The notes: a model not told the origin generated them from the sequence alone. Numbered from the stretch's first letter, positions 52,498 to 62,704 are shown. The stretch: DNA of 64,000 bases from Pseudoalteromonas luteoviolacea NCIMB 1944 (GCF_001625565.1 NZ_AUXS01000053.1:124001-188000); one strand, 5' to 3'. Made by a program: numbers and translations.

Positions 52498-55176
52498 ATG
52501 AGTGTGAGACGTATAGGCCAGTTTTTTAACCCTAAATCAGTGGCTGTTATTGGTGCTTCCAACAACCCAAATCGTGCTGGTAATGTCGTAATGAAAAACC
52601 TATTACAAGGTGGCTTTAAAGGGCCAATTATGCCAGTCACCCCAAAATATACTGCGGTGCATGGCGTACTCGCCTATCAAGATATCGAGTGCCTACCCTG
52701 CATACCTGACTTAGCCATAATTTGCACTAACAAAAATACGCTATGTAAACTAATTCAAGAGCTAGGCACCAGAGGTTGTAAACATGCCATTATCGTTGCT
52801 GCTGGTTTAAGTAATTCCGAAAAACACACGTTGTACAGTGCCGCGCAGCAGGCTGAAGTGACACTTTTGGGAAGTAACAGTTTAGGGTTGATCCTGCCGC
52901 ACATCGGACTCAATGCAAGCTTTTCTCATACTGTCGCCTCACCTGGTAAACTCGCTTTTGTATCTCAATCAGCTGCGGTTTGCTCAACGATTTTAGATTG
53001 GGCTCAAACAAAACACATTGGCTTTTCTCACTTTATTTCTGTAGGGGATTGCCTCGACATTGATTTCGACGAACTGCTCGATTACTTGGCAAGAGACAGC
53101 AAAACATCAGCGATTTTACTTTACATAGACAATATCAAAGACGTGCGCAGATTTATATCCGCCGCACGAGCAGCCGCTTTTAACAAACCCGTCATCGCCA
53201 TAAAAACAGGCCGCACAATCGCTGGCGCCCGAGCCGCCTATCATCATACCGGAGGGAAAACTTCCGATGACGCAGTGTACGACGCGATGTTTCAACGTGC
53301 AGGCATGCTTAGAGTAAATGATTTAAGAGAGCTATTTGCGGCCACTCAAACACTCGCGTTGCATCCAAAATTGCTTAAGGTGGAGCAACTCACCATACTA
53401 ACAAATGGCGGCGGTCCGGGGATCATGGCCGTTGACACCCTGTTAATGCGATCAGGAAAGCTCGCTAAACTCAGTGAAAAAACTATCGGCGCTCTCAATG
53501 AGATCGTGCCTCAATCCTCGCAAACGGACAACCCAGTCGACATTTTTGGTGACTCGTCACCTAAACGGTATCAGCGTGCGTTAGAAGTGCTTTTAAAGGC
53601 TGATGAGGTGAAGAACTTATTGATTATTCATACACCGTCAGCACTTGCGCCAAGCTCGGCCTATGCCAAAATCATTGCTCAAACACTCGAAAAAATTCCC
53701 AAAATGGCAAGGCCCTTTGTCATGACTAACTTTATGGGCGAGGAAGCCGCCCGCTCAGCAAGAGATATTTGTGTACTGAGTAACATACCGACCTATCGCA
53801 CCCCTGAGGGCGCGGTTAGTGCATTTATGCATCTAATTACGTATCGCAGAAACCAAAAGCATTTGACCCAAACACCTGAATCTATCATCCAAGATGAACT
53901 TATCAATAGTAAGGCAGCTAAGCTGCAAATCAATGGGTATTTGCGTACCAACCATCGATATCTATCGACCCACTCGGCTAGCCAGATCCTCTCTTGCTAT
54001 GGCATTGATTGTATTCATACCGAAGTTGCACTTACGCCCAGCGAAGCAAAAGAGCAAGCTGAAGAGATAGGATTCCCCGTTGCATTAAAACTGATCAGCT
54101 CCGCTATCCCTTCTAAATCTGAAGTGGGCGGTGTCGTACTCAATTTGAATGATGGTAATGAAGTCGAGCAAACTGCTTTTTCAATGCTACTGCGGATCAA
54201 AAAAACCTACCCAGACGCTGAGATTGAAGGGTTTTCTCTACAAAAAATGGCATCCAGAGCTGGCACTCAGGAACTGCGCATTGCAATAAAAACAGAGCCT
54301 GATGTAGGGCCTGTTATCTTGTTAGGTGAAGCGGGAACAGGGTTGAACTTCTCTCAAGCTGCCGTCGCGCTCCCGCCATTAAACATGAATCTAGCAAAAT
54401 ACTTAATCGCCGCAGCCCATGATAAAGGTGTGTTAAAAGAGCGCACACTGCCCGACAAAGTCGACAAGTATCGCTTATGTGCCCTTCTCACTAGAGTGTC
54501 GCAAATGATTGTTGAGCAACCGGATATTCAAAATCTGGAGCTCAACCCTATTTTGGCAAGCTCAGGTCAATTTCTAGTGCTGGATGCCCAGATAGGACTC
54601 TCGCCTTATCAGCCCAAAGCACACCGCAAGCGTTTAGCAATTAAGCCATACCCCAAAGAGTTAGAGCGAGTATTAACACTAAAGAATGGCCAAGAAGTGA
54701 CTCTTAGACCGATTAAGCCAGAGGATGAACGCAATCATCAAGAGTTTGACCAATCGCTCACCAAAGAGGACAGATACAATCGTTTTTTTGGTCAATTACC
54801 CCAATTTACTCACGACCAGCTCGCGAAAATGACACAAATAGACTACGACCGCGAAATGGCCTTTATCATTAGCGAGCGCTATAAAAGCGCATTTCGTACG
54901 CTAGGTGTTTCTAGGGTTTTAATGGATCCAGATAATATCCAAGCTGAATTTTCTGTCATTGTACGCTCTGATTCACAAGGCCTTGGTTTAGGTAAATTAT
55001 TGATGAATGCGGCGATAGATTACTGTAGAGAAAAAGGGGTCGAAAGTATTGAGGGGATCACACTATTTGAAAATACTGGCATGATCAATTTGGCCAAGCA
55101 CCTTGGCTTCAATGTGAAACGAGACTTTGAAGAAGGTGCAGCTATTATGACTTTACCACTTCAAAATAACAGTTAG
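52498..55176 (+). CDS. patZ: Protein lysine acetyltransferase of the PatZ type (ACS-like plus GNAT)
   Basis: An 892-residue fusion of the PatZ/Pat layout: N-terminal CoA-binding domain (SVAVIGASNNPNRAGNVVMK), succinyl-CoA-ligase-like domains (NGGGPGIMAVDTL), ATP-grasp domain (about 490-710; VALKLISSAIPSKSEVGGV) and C-terminal GNAT domain (about 725-885; RSDSQGLGLGKLLMNAAIDY with the acetyl-CoA loop). PatZ in enteric bacteria acetylates acetyl-CoA synthetase and other proteins. AAAGGAG precedes the ATG. A potassium-channel gene starts about 12 bp downstream. Confidence 0.92.
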   Translation: MSVRRIGQFFNPKSVAVIGASNNPNRAGNVVMKNLLQGGFKGPIMPVTPKYTAVHGVLAYQDIECLPCIPDLAIICTNKNTLCKLIQELGTRGCKHAIIVAAGLSNSEKHTLYSAAQQAEVTLLGSNSLGLILPHIGLNASFSHTVASPGKLAFVSQSAAVCSTILDWAQTKHIGFSHFISVGDCLDIDFDELLDYLARDSKTSAILLYIDNIKDVRRFISAARAAAFNKPVIAIKTGRTIAGARAAYHHTGGKTSDDAVYDAMFQRAGMLRVNDLRELFAATQTLALHPKLLKVEQLTILTNGGGPGIMAVDTLLMRSGKLAKLSEKTIGALNEIVPQSSQTDNPVDIFGDSSPKRYQRALEVLLKADEVKNLLIIHTPSALAPSSAYAKIIAQTLEKIPKMARPFVMTNFMGEEAARSARDICVLSNIPTYRTPEGAVSAFMHLITYRRNQKHLTQTPESIIQDELINSKAAKLQINGYLRTNHRYLSTHSASQILSCYGIDCIHTEVALTPSEAKEQAEEIGFPVALKLISSAIPSKSEVGGVVLNLNDGNEVEQTAFSMLLRIKKTYPDAEIEGFSLQKMASRAGTQELRIAIKTEPDVGPVILLGEAGTGLNFSQAAVALPPLNMNLAKYLIAAAHDKGVLKERTLPDKVDKYRLCALLTRVSQMIVEQPDIQNLELNPILASSGQFLVLDAQIGLSPYQPKAHRKRLAIKPYPKELERVLTLKNGQEVTLRPIKPEDERNHQEFDQSLTKEDRYNRFFGQLPQFTHDQLAKMTQIDYDREMAFIISERYKSAFRTLGVSRVLMDPDNIQAEFSVIVRSDSQGLGLGKLLMNAAIDYCREKGVESIEGITLFENTGMINLAKHLGFNVKRDFEEGAAIMTLPLQNNS

Positions 55177-55188
55177 TGATTGAAAAGC

Positions 55189-56136
55189 ATGAGTTTAACA
55201 CTGAGACAAAAAACGGCAGCAATACTAGAAGGCAGTGGAAAATATCGGAAAATAGCCCACAGCTTAGATATTTTTTTAATCGCACTCATTATTTTTAATG
55301 TGGTCGCTATCGTTCTAGAGTCAGTGCCTGAACTCGCTAAACAGTATTACCTCGCGTTTTTTTATATTGAGGTCATCTCCGTGAGCATTTTTTGTGTTGA
55401 ATATTTGCTTCGACTGTGGTGCTGTGTTGATAAACTCAATTTCAAAGATGATACAAAAAGTCACTTTATAATTCGCTTACGCTATATTCGCTCTCCTTTG
55501 GCTGTCATAGACTTAGTCGCCATATTGCCGACTTTACTCATGGTGTTTTTTACTTTCGATCTACGGTTCTTGCGTGTAGTACGGTTGATGCGCATTTTTA
55601 AGCTCACACGCTACTCACGTGCTATGCAACTACTTTTAGCTGCTTTTAAGGAAGAAGCCAGCTCACTCATGGCAGCATTTTTTATTATGTCATTAGTACT
55701 GATCGTCGCGTCGTGCGGTATTTACTTAATTGAGCATGATGTCCAACCTGAAAAATTTGGATCAATTCCAGCTGCAATGTGGTGGGCTATGGCGACGTTG
55801 ACCACCGTTGGTTATGGAGATGTAGTGCCCATTACGCCTCTTGGGCGATTTTTTGGCGGAGTGATTACTTTGCTCAGTATGGGCATGGTTGCGATCCCAA
55901 CCGGACTGCTCGCATCAAGTTTTGCTGACCAGCTGCGCAAGCGCCGCGATGCATTTCATGAAGCCGTATTACACGCCTTGGTTGACGGAAAGCTCGATGA
56001 CGCAGAAGCAGAGCATCTCGAAGCTCTGCGAGTGGAGTTGGGCCTTAGCGCAACAGAGGCTCATCAAGCGATTAAGTTGATGACCTCTGAGCGCTCCCAC
56101 AGTCTTTACTGTAGACACTGCGGAGAAAAGCTCTAA
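55189..56136 (+). CDS. Voltage-gated-type potassium channel
   Basis: A 315-residue six-TM ion channel. The S4-like segment RFLRVVRLMRIFKLTRYSR has regularly spaced Arg/Lys. The selectivity filter TTVGYGD is at 205-211, with WWAMAT before it. The short C-terminal cytoplasmic tail ends CRHCGEKL, a single CxxC that is unusual. It should conduct K+ across the inner membrane. I start at the ATG at 55189; an in-frame TTG three codons earlier is less likely. It is probably co-transcribed with patZ and is convergent with the long signalling gene. Confidence 0.88.
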   Translation: MSLTLRQKTAAILEGSGKYRKIAHSLDIFLIALIIFNVVAIVLESVPELAKQYYLAFFYIEVISVSIFCVEYLLRLWCCVDKLNFKDDTKSHFIIRLRYIRSPLAVIDLVAILPTLLMVFFTFDLRFLRVVRLMRIFKLTRYSRAMQLLLAAFKEEASSLMAAFFIMSLVLIVASCGIYLIEHDVQPEKFGSIPAAMWWAMATLTTVGYGDVVPITPLGRFFGGVITLLSMGMVAIPTGLLASSFADQLRKRRDAFHEAVLHALVDGKLDDAEAEHLEALRVELGLSATEAHQAIKLMTSERSHSLYCRHCGEKL

Positions 56137-59100
56137 CTATCAAACATTTCTTGCCAAGTGTTCTCCATTAAATGTGCGATCATATCGCCAGGTAAAGGCG
56201 GACTAAATAAAAAGCCTTGAAAACGCTCACAGCCTAGCATGCGGAGAAACCTCAATTGCTCGATGTTTTCTACATCTTGTGCAACGCAGTACTTGCCCAA
56301 GCTATGCGCAAGAGACAAGGTGGAGTGAATAATGCTCTCGTGATCCTTGTTTTTACCAATATCGACGATGAATCCACCATCAATCTTCAAGGTACTCACC
56401 GGGAATTGGGTAAGATACATCAAAGAAGAGTACCCAGTACCAAAGTCATCCATATATAAACGACAACCAAGTGTTTTGAGCAAGTGCATACGCTCAATGG
56501 AGTCGGCGACATTTTCCATCATCACCGATTCCGATATTTCGAACACCAAACAACTCGCGGGTAAATTGGTTTTCTCAAGTGCATGCTGCACCTGCTGGAC
56601 CAAACCATCATAGTGCAAAGCCTGCGCCGATAGATTGACGGATATATAGAGATCTGGCCAAGTTAAATGCCACACTTTTAGCTCTATCAAAGCCCGTTCT
56701 ATCGTTTGCAATATCAAATCAATACCCAACCCTGTTTTCTCAGCAGCCGTCGAAAACTCTTGTGCACTCACACTGCTATCATCGGGCCAGTGCAACAACA
56801 CTTCAAAACCTTCGATATGACCTCGGGTCGCATTGAGTATCGGCTGATAATAATTGCACAACAATTCATCTTTGTGGATTGCGTTTAAGCGCCGCTCGAT
56901 TTCAATATGCCGTTTTGCTTGTTGATTGATATCTTGGTGGTAATATTGAAAGTAACTAATTGGACTCTTTTTAGCATGGCTTAGCGCAATTTCTGCTGCC
57001 TGGTTGAGCTCAAAAGCATCTGATGCGTCATTCGGAAAGAGTGCAATTCCGACAAATACATCTATATCAACTTCCTGTTCATGGACTCGAATACCCTCTT
57101 CAAACCGAGCCATCAGGCAATGTACGTACTGGGTCACAGCATCAACTGAGTCCAAGTGCTCCATCAAGATATAAAAGTCTTTTTCTTGGCCAATTGCTAA
57201 ACTATCAACTTCTCTAAAACAACATTGCAGTGTTGTCGCAGCCTGTTGAATAATGGCTAATACAAAGTCCTCACCAAATGTATCAGCCAAACGCTGCAGT
57301 CTTCCAAATTTTATCGCCAATATTGCCAAGGAGTGATCCGCCCCTCCGATTTGCTCTATTCCATGTTGCACCCTGTCCATAAATAACACTTTGTTGGGCA
57401 GTTTAGTCAGTGCATCATAATTGGCTAATTGGTAAAGCTCTTTTTCTGTGCGCTTCTGTTTGCTGATGTCAGTGAGGACAATGATATAATTTTGCCCCAA
57501 TGTTGCTGTGATCTTGACCAGTACATGCCTTACCTCACCGCTCGGCAAGCGTAAAACCTCTTCAGCACTATGATACTCTTCTTCAGACAACTTACTCATG
57601 GTGCGCAGATAATGCATCCTGACATGACGCTCTAAACCTAGACTCACACTGGTACTGGATAAAGGATTGGCTTCGACGGAAAACGCATCCTGAAGCGCTT
57701 TGTTGCATGCTAATATACGAAAACGCTTATCGAAAATCATAACCCAGTCTCGGGTTTGCTCGAACGCCTCGCCAAAGAGTGCTGCACGCTCTTCAAATAC
57801 CCGTTCGCGAGTTAAGTTTGTGTAAGTACCAGCAACGCGCATAGGAACAGCCTCTCGCCACGCCATAACTTTGCCGTAATCTTTGTACCAACGCCATTGT
57901 CCTACGCGATTTCTAAGACGGTATGTGCAATCAATATAGCCCTTCGCGGTAGAGACAAACTCTAGCCACTCGATTCGAAAAAGCGCACGATCTTGTGGGT
58001 GGATCAATTCTAAATAGTCATCTAGATTGATGTAGTCGTTTTTGTATCCAAGTTCATTTACCAGTCTGGGCTGGTAGACCAAATTTGAACCAGATTGCCA
58101 ATCCCATACACCTGAGTTACTGCCTTCTAATGCCATTTTAAGGCGCGTTTCACTATTTCTGGTCTCCTTATGGGCCTCCATTAGTAATTGCGCGACTCTA
58201 TTTTTCCTATGCACCCATAGAGCGAATAGACCACTGGCTAATATTAAGTAACAGGCTAGCGCCACCGGTGAACGCCAAATTGGATATTTAACGCGAATAT
58301 TAAGCTCCGCTGGCTGAGTATAATCACCTGTCAGTGGATCTTTAGCCCACACTTTGAGACGGTAAGAACCAGGGTTTAGTTTTGGGAATACAACACGGTT
58401 ACTATTGCGACTTAAAATTCTTTGTTCGCCGGAAAGCTGGTATTCATAAACAATGCGTTCTTGCGCAGTAAAAGCCATTGCAGAAAATGACACTTCCAAC
58501 CCAATATCATCGTGATTCAAATCAATGGAAGAAAACGATTTTAATCCTGCGGGTTTGAGATCTCGTGACATTAAATCGACATTGGTAATATTGACACGGG
58601 TCAAAAGAGGACGATTAGGGCGGTTAACTTCGGGATCAAATATCGTGATCCCCTGCAATGAACCATAAGCAATATGACCATTCGCTAATTTTGCCGATGA
58701 GCCACTATTAAATTCATTGCTCATCAAGCCATCATTGATGGTAAACCCTTGGAGATGAAAATTATCAGGATCTAGCCGCCATATCCCTTGATGAGAGGAC
58801 ATCCAAATCATACCAGCTTTATCTTGTTGCATTTCATATAAGATGAAATTGGTCACCGACAGTGAGTCAGCAGGCAGTGGCAGTGGTTTATACCCATCAG
58901 CAGTCAGTCGAACTAGCCCATGAGTAGCAAATGATAGCCAAAGCACGTTATTTTTATCAATGGTATAACTTAGCAGATCAACAGCCGACTGTTTGTGCGC
59001 TTTTGGTACCTGATAGATCTGAGTCAACTTGTGCAGTGTATGATTGTATCTAAATAGCCGCCCCTCGCTATAAAACACCGGCTCAGATGGGTGACTTGAA

Positions 59101-60587
59101 AGCGGTTCGAAAAAACCATAGCTTAAGAAGGGATCAAACTGCGCAAAGCTCGACCCCAGAGGCTCTAAAATACCATTATTCATATTGAACAAATAAAAGC
59201 CTGAATTCCCATCGACAAAATAAAGCAATCCAGGCTCAACTAACACGGCGCCTTTAACAAACCCTGCTAGCACTTCCGTTGACTCTAGGTTTTGTGCACT
59301 TGGACGCGAAACAGTCTCTGTTTTGGGATCAAAAACAAACAGACCTCGGTTACTGATAAGCCACAATTTATCTTGGTATGGGAACAATTCAAATATCGAG
59401 AATTCGGGTAAAAAGCTCTCGCCCATATAGCCTTGAAGGAGTGGTGTTGCTTCTCGTGTTTGCGGATCATATCGCGTTAAACCATCTCTTGTGGCAGCCC
59501 AAATATACCCTTGAAACTCCACAATTCCCCACACTGCACCATGAGAAAACTCACCATAAATCGAATCATTTTGTACGTTATCAAAAATATGATTATCTGG
59601 CGGCAAATAAAATGCGCCATCAGTACGGGTAGCAGCCCAGACTCCACCATTTTGGTCTTCATTTAAATGAATAATGCTGCTATCTGATATCGAAAATCGA
59701 CTTTGCGTCAGACGTTTATCCGGTTCAATAAGGCCTGTTTGAGGGTCAAAACGCATTAATCCTTTGTCTGTACCAAGCAATAGATATGCTTGCTGCTTTA
59801 ACATATGCCAAATATTAAACTCTTCCAGTACCGTTTTATATGCTGGTGTTGCCTCAAAATCTCTTTGTAGCTCACCTATATCCAATTCGTATAAACCAAG
59901 AACTGCACCGACAAGCAAAGTTGAGTCATCCAGTAATAATAGTGATTTAGTATTGAGCTGAAATGGGTGCTCAGGATCATCGATATGTGTTAGTGGCTTT
60001 AGCCTTGCACTTGGAATATGGTAGGCAAATAATTGTTCGGTCGTTGCAATATACAAAATATCTTCAAACTGCAATAGCCCGCGCACAAGACTGCGCTCGG
60101 TCATACCAGGAATAGGGATGACTTCGGTGATCTCTCCCGTTTCTTTGTTCAATACTGATACATTCTTAGTGCGCCCCAGCCACAATTCATTAGGGCCTTT
60201 TTCAAGCATTTGAAAAACACTATTTTGGATGTAGTCAAGTTCAGAAGCTGGCGCTTTTATATACTGTCTATAATGATCTTTTTCTGGGTGATAGCTAAAT
60301 AACCCAGCTCGGCCCGAGGCTATCCAAATTTTACCTGTTGGGTCTTGATAAATCCGGTCGATTTGCATTTTATCAAGGGCTTTATTTGGGCCCATGACTT
60401 CAAGCACCTGATAACCATCATAGCGATTTAACCCCCCTTCAGTAGACAGCCACAAATAGCCCTTTTTATCAAAGAGCAGCGTATTAACATAGCTTTGTGA
60501 TAAACCTTCTGCGGGAGAAATGCGAGATACTTGTGCGGTACACACTGCGCTAAAAATGATAATCAAAAAAGTGACGATATACTTCAT
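56133..60587 (-). CDS. Propeller-sensor protein with PAS, degenerate GGDEF and EAL domains
   Basis: A 1484-residue membrane signalling protein. Order: signal peptide (1-18), two-component-regulator propeller repeats (about 20-690; GYLWLSTEGGLNRYDG is the first), Y_Y_Y domain, one TM helix (about 790-808), two PAS-type domains, a GGDEF fold whose active loop has become GQEKDF, and an EAL domain (about 1230-1475). The EAL core keeps NLSAQAL, FEISESVMM, MDDFGTGYSSL and LKID, but EAL reads EVL and AEGVE reads AQDVE. It is thus likely a c-di-GMP phosphodiesterase, or a sensor with reduced activity. The start at 60587 overlaps the GNAT stop (ATGA). Confidence 0.87.
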   Translation of the reverse strand: MKYIVTFLIIIFSAVCTAQVSRISPAEGLSQSYVNTLLFDKKGYLWLSTEGGLNRYDGYQVLEVMGPNKALDKMQIDRIYQDPTGKIWIASGRAGLFSYHPEKDHYRQYIKAPASELDYIQNSVFQMLEKGPNELWLGRTKNVSVLNKETGEITEVIPIPGMTERSLVRGLLQFEDILYIATTEQLFAYHIPSARLKPLTHIDDPEHPFQLNTKSLLLLDDSTLLVGAVLGLYELDIGELQRDFEATPAYKTVLEEFNIWHMLKQQAYLLLGTDKGLMRFDPQTGLIEPDKRLTQSRFSISDSSIIHLNEDQNGGVWAATRTDGAFYLPPDNHIFDNVQNDSIYGEFSHGAVWGIVEFQGYIWAATRDGLTRYDPQTREATPLLQGYMGESFLPEFSIFELFPYQDKLWLISNRGLFVFDPKTETVSRPSAQNLESTEVLAGFVKGAVLVEPGLLYFVDGNSGFYLFNMNNGILEPLGSSFAQFDPFLSYGFFEPLSSHPSEPVFYSEGRLFRYNHTLHKLTQIYQVPKAHKQSAVDLLSYTIDKNNVLWLSFATHGLVRLTADGYKPLPLPADSLSVTNFILYEMQQDKAGMIWMSSHQGIWRLDPDNFHLQGFTINDGLMSNEFNSGSSAKLANGHIAYGSLQGITIFDPEVNRPNRPLLTRVNITNVDLMSRDLKPAGLKSFSSIDLNHDDIGLEVSFSAMAFTAQERIVYEYQLSGEQRILSRNSNRVVFPKLNPGSYRLKVWAKDPLTGDYTQPAELNIRVKYPIWRSPVALACYLILASGLFALWVHRKNRVAQLLMEAHKETRNSETRLKMALEGSNSGVWDWQSGSNLVYQPRLVNELGYKNDYINLDDYLELIHPQDRALFRIEWLEFVSTAKGYIDCTYRLRNRVGQWRWYKDYGKVMAWREAVPMRVAGTYTNLTRERVFEERAALFGEAFEQTRDWVMIFDKRFRILACNKALQDAFSVEANPLSSTSVSLGLERHVRMHYLRTMSKLSEEEYHSAEEVLRLPSGEVRHVLVKITATLGQNYIIVLTDISKQKRTEKELYQLANYDALTKLPNKVLFMDRVQHGIEQIGGADHSLAILAIKFGRLQRLADTFGEDFVLAIIQQAATTLQCCFREVDSLAIGQEKDFYILMEHLDSVDAVTQYVHCLMARFEEGIRVHEQEVDIDVFVGIALFPNDASDAFELNQAAEIALSHAKKSPISYFQYYHQDINQQAKRHIEIERRLNAIHKDELLCNYYQPILNATRGHIEGFEVLLHWPDDSSVSAQEFSTAAEKTGLGIDLILQTIERALIELKVWHLTWPDLYISVNLSAQALHYDGLVQQVQHALEKTNLPASCLVFEISESVMMENVADSIERMHLLKTLGCRLYMDDFGTGYSSLMYLTQFPVSTLKIDGGFIVDIGKNKDHESIIHSTLSLAHSLGKYCVAQDVENIEQLRFLRMLGCERFQGFLFSPPLPGDMIAHLMENTWQEMFDS

Positions 60588-61009
60588 GTGTGAACAGTCC
60601 TTTGAAAACACATTGCGATAATTTCTCTGCCTTGATTCGTGTAATTCACAAACTTTTCCTGCAAGACTGTAGGTAAAGTCAGTTGATCAATTTCAACAAA
60701 ATTGAGTTGTGAGTACAAAGGTGCAACAGTGCGATAGGCAAAGGTGTAAACACATTCTTGCGATTCAATCGCACAGAGCAGCAAGCGCTTCGCAACACCT
60801 TGTCCTCGATAAGCTGAAGCGACAAAAACGGTAGACAAAAAAGCATATTGTTCCACCTGTTGAATTCTACAGGCTGCAATCAACTCTGATGATTTAGTAA
60901 CCCATACCGTGTCTTGTTTGGTTGCCCTTCCACGTACTCTGTTAGCCTGATAAAACTTATTAACCAATGGCGTTTGAATTTCAGGCAAACGATAACAACT
61001 CAACTGCAT
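60584..61009 (-). CDS. GNAT-family acetyltransferase
   Basis: A 141-residue single-domain GNAT protein. The acetyl-CoA loop VASAYRGQGVAKRLLLCAIE is clear (V/I-x-x-x-x-RGxGxA). The substrate is unknown. The stop codon overlaps the ATG of the propeller protein (ATGA), and the small gene upstream ends 2 bp before its ATG, so all three form one operon. Confidence 0.85.
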   Translation of the reverse strand: MQLSCYRLPEIQTPLVNKFYQANRVRGRATKQDTVWVTKSSELIAACRIQQVEQYAFLSTVFVASAYRGQGVAKRLLLCAIESQECVYTFAYRTVAPLYSQLNFVEIDQLTLPTVLQEKFVNYTNQGREIIAMCFQRTVHT

Positions 61010-61011
61010 AA

Positions 61012-61215
61012 CTAAACTAACATAAGTCCCAAGTATTGCTCAAATTTCGCCTTTAGTGTGTCACGTTCCGATAAAGGGCGACTATTGATAGCATCATAAA
61101 TTGCTTCTCGCGTATTCTTGCCGCGTTTAATCTGATACGCCCAAAAAGACGCTTCATATTCCAGTTGAACTTGATACTTTTCGGCTCGGGAGAGGTTACA
61201 CAGGTTATATGACAT
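61012..61215 (-). CDS. Small conserved protein, DUF3283-like
   Basis: A 67-residue protein, basic and helical. SYNLCNLSRAEKYQVQLEYE followed by ASFWAYQIKRGKN resembles the DUF3283 family of short Vibrio/Alteromonadales proteins of unknown function; the match is from memory and moderate. I start at the ATG at 61215, as the upstream in-frame TTG has no ribosome site. First gene of the operon with the GNAT and propeller genes. Confidence 0.65.
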   Translation of the reverse strand: MSYNLCNLSRAEKYQVQLEYEASFWAYQIKRGKNTREAIYDAINSRPLSERDTLKAKFEQYLGLMLV

Positions 61216-61375
61216 CGTACTGTACAATTATTGAAAATTATAAAAACAGTGTATCATATATGTACTAGACAGCGGCAGTCTTGAATTACAAAGTTAATTG
61301 TTGCAGGGTAATCAATTCGACTTTTATTGGACCGAAGCAAGACGCTCAATGAAAACTGCATTTTAGGGGAAATAT

Positions 61376-62056
61376 GTGGGAAATATCAAAATATTATGGA
61401 TACTTTTATTATCGCAATGCACTTTGTCTCACGCACAAACACTTTACTTCAATCGCCCTGCAGATACCCCACAAGCTCGCTATGTAATAGAACTTTTGAG
61501 TTTGGCGTATAAAGACATAGGCCATAAGCTAGAATTAATTGATTTTGACAGACAAAGTGCGTTGATCGCAGCCAACGAAGGTGAGCTGGATGGACAGCTC
61601 GGGCGGATCGCTGGCGTAACAGATAGTTATGCCAACTTGTTGTACGTAGACTTTCCACTTTACTCCTTCAATCTACAGCTAATAAGCCATTGTACAACTT
61701 GCTCATTCAATCAGATAGAATCTATGGTGGTACAAAGTGGCTATTTAGTCGTTTATCAGTACATGATGGAACAAAGTTATAAAGGCGAACTCATTGAAGT
61801 TAAAAGCAGTGCTGCTCAGCTCAACTTACTGATGCAAAAAAAAGTGCAAGGAGCACTTATTGTTGACTTTCACCTAAGAGAACACTTGCCATATATGGAT
61901 ATTGATACACTTAAAATTGATGACCTTATGACCATAGATAGCTTCCACTACCTTCACCAAAAACATAAAGCACTGATCCCTAAATTAAAGAATACATTAG
62001 AAAAACTAGAGAAAAAGGGGGTTATTGAGGTGCTCAAGGCTAAATATCGAATTTAA
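61376..62056 (+). CDS. Periplasmic solute-binding-like protein
   Basis: A 226-residue exported protein, distantly of the family 3 solute-binding type (PADTPQARYVIELLSLAYKD near the mature start; EGELDGQLGRI). It starts at a GTG at 61376 with AGGGGA five bases before it; the N-terminus NIKILWILLLSQ is a signal peptide. No transport genes are near, so it may feed a sensor or act alone. Its 3' end overlaps the convergent DUF1289 gene by 17 bp. Confidence 0.7.
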   Translation: MGNIKILWILLLSQCTLSHAQTLYFNRPADTPQARYVIELLSLAYKDIGHKLELIDFDRQSALIAANEGELDGQLGRIAGVTDSYANLLYVDFPLYSFNLQLISHCTTCSFNQIESMVVQSGYLVVYQYMMEQSYKGELIEVKSSAAQLNLLMQKKVQGALIVDFHLREHLPYMDIDTLKIDDLMTIDSFHYLHQKHKALIPKLKNTLEKLEKKGVIEVLKAKYRI

Positions 62057-62303
62057 ACAAATCATCTTGCTTATCTTGTGGTTCAGCCGAGTTATCAAGC
62101 TGTTGAGCATTCTTCTTTGCCATAATGCGCTTTTTGCGCCGTTGACATAAATCCACAACTATTCTTTTTTGATGCTCTGTCATCTGGTTCCAGCAAAAAC
62201 GCTCTTCCCGGCTGCGAAAGCACCCTTTACAGTAACCGCGATTATTAACTTCACAGATCCCTTTACACGGACTAGGGATCGTAAATATCTCAATTTGTTC
62301 CAT
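62040..62303 (-). CDS. DUF1289 (YdhL-like) protein
   Basis: An 87-residue protein with the DUF1289 Cys motif PSPCKGICEVNNRGYCKGC, in which four Cys probably bind a metal, then a W-N-x-M and a basic tail ending in the RRKKRI region. The function of the family is unknown; some members sit next to redox or flavin genes. The ATG at 62303 is chosen over an upstream TTG. Confidence 0.82.
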   Translation of the reverse strand: MEQIEIFTIPSPCKGICEVNNRGYCKGCFRSREERFCWNQMTEHQKRIVVDLCQRRKKRIMAKKNAQQLDNSAEPQDKQDDLFKFDI

Positions 62304-62315
62304 ACTAAGGGTCAA

Positions 62316-62704
62316 AGATCAATCCTGTGCATTTAACGCCCACAATGATCTGATACTACCTAACTCGAGCACTTAATAAAATACTAGTTGAATTTTAGTA
62401 AACCGCCCACGACAGCGTTCAGACGCACTTTAATAGATTTCTTGCTATGTAAAGCAAGCCATACCTGATTCAGAGTATGTGCAGTACCATTTAAAAAATC
62501 AATTTCGCCCCATTTCGACTCCGATTTTTTTGCTCAAACATATATTTACTGGTACTCAACTCGGATTTAAGCGTCATTTGATGCTTGTCTATTTTCTTTT
62601 TCACTTGCAAATAGATGCACCTGCATGTACATTCCAGCTTTACATGCACTTGCATCTATTTCCCAAATTTAGCTGGTGTAGATGCAACTTTTCGAGGATT
62701 TATC
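62316..62704. promoter_or_regulatory. Regulatory region of the MBL-fold gene, with long inverted repeat
   Basis: About 390 bp without a convincing gene. It contains an imperfect inverted repeat, arms 62611-62629 and 62641-62659 (17 of 19 positions match), with AGATGCA and TGCATCT at its ends. A further AGATGCA copy lies near 62680. A protein-binding site or RNA structure is possible. An open plus-strand frame across 62479-62802 overlaps the MBL start and is not supported. Confidence 0.6.
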
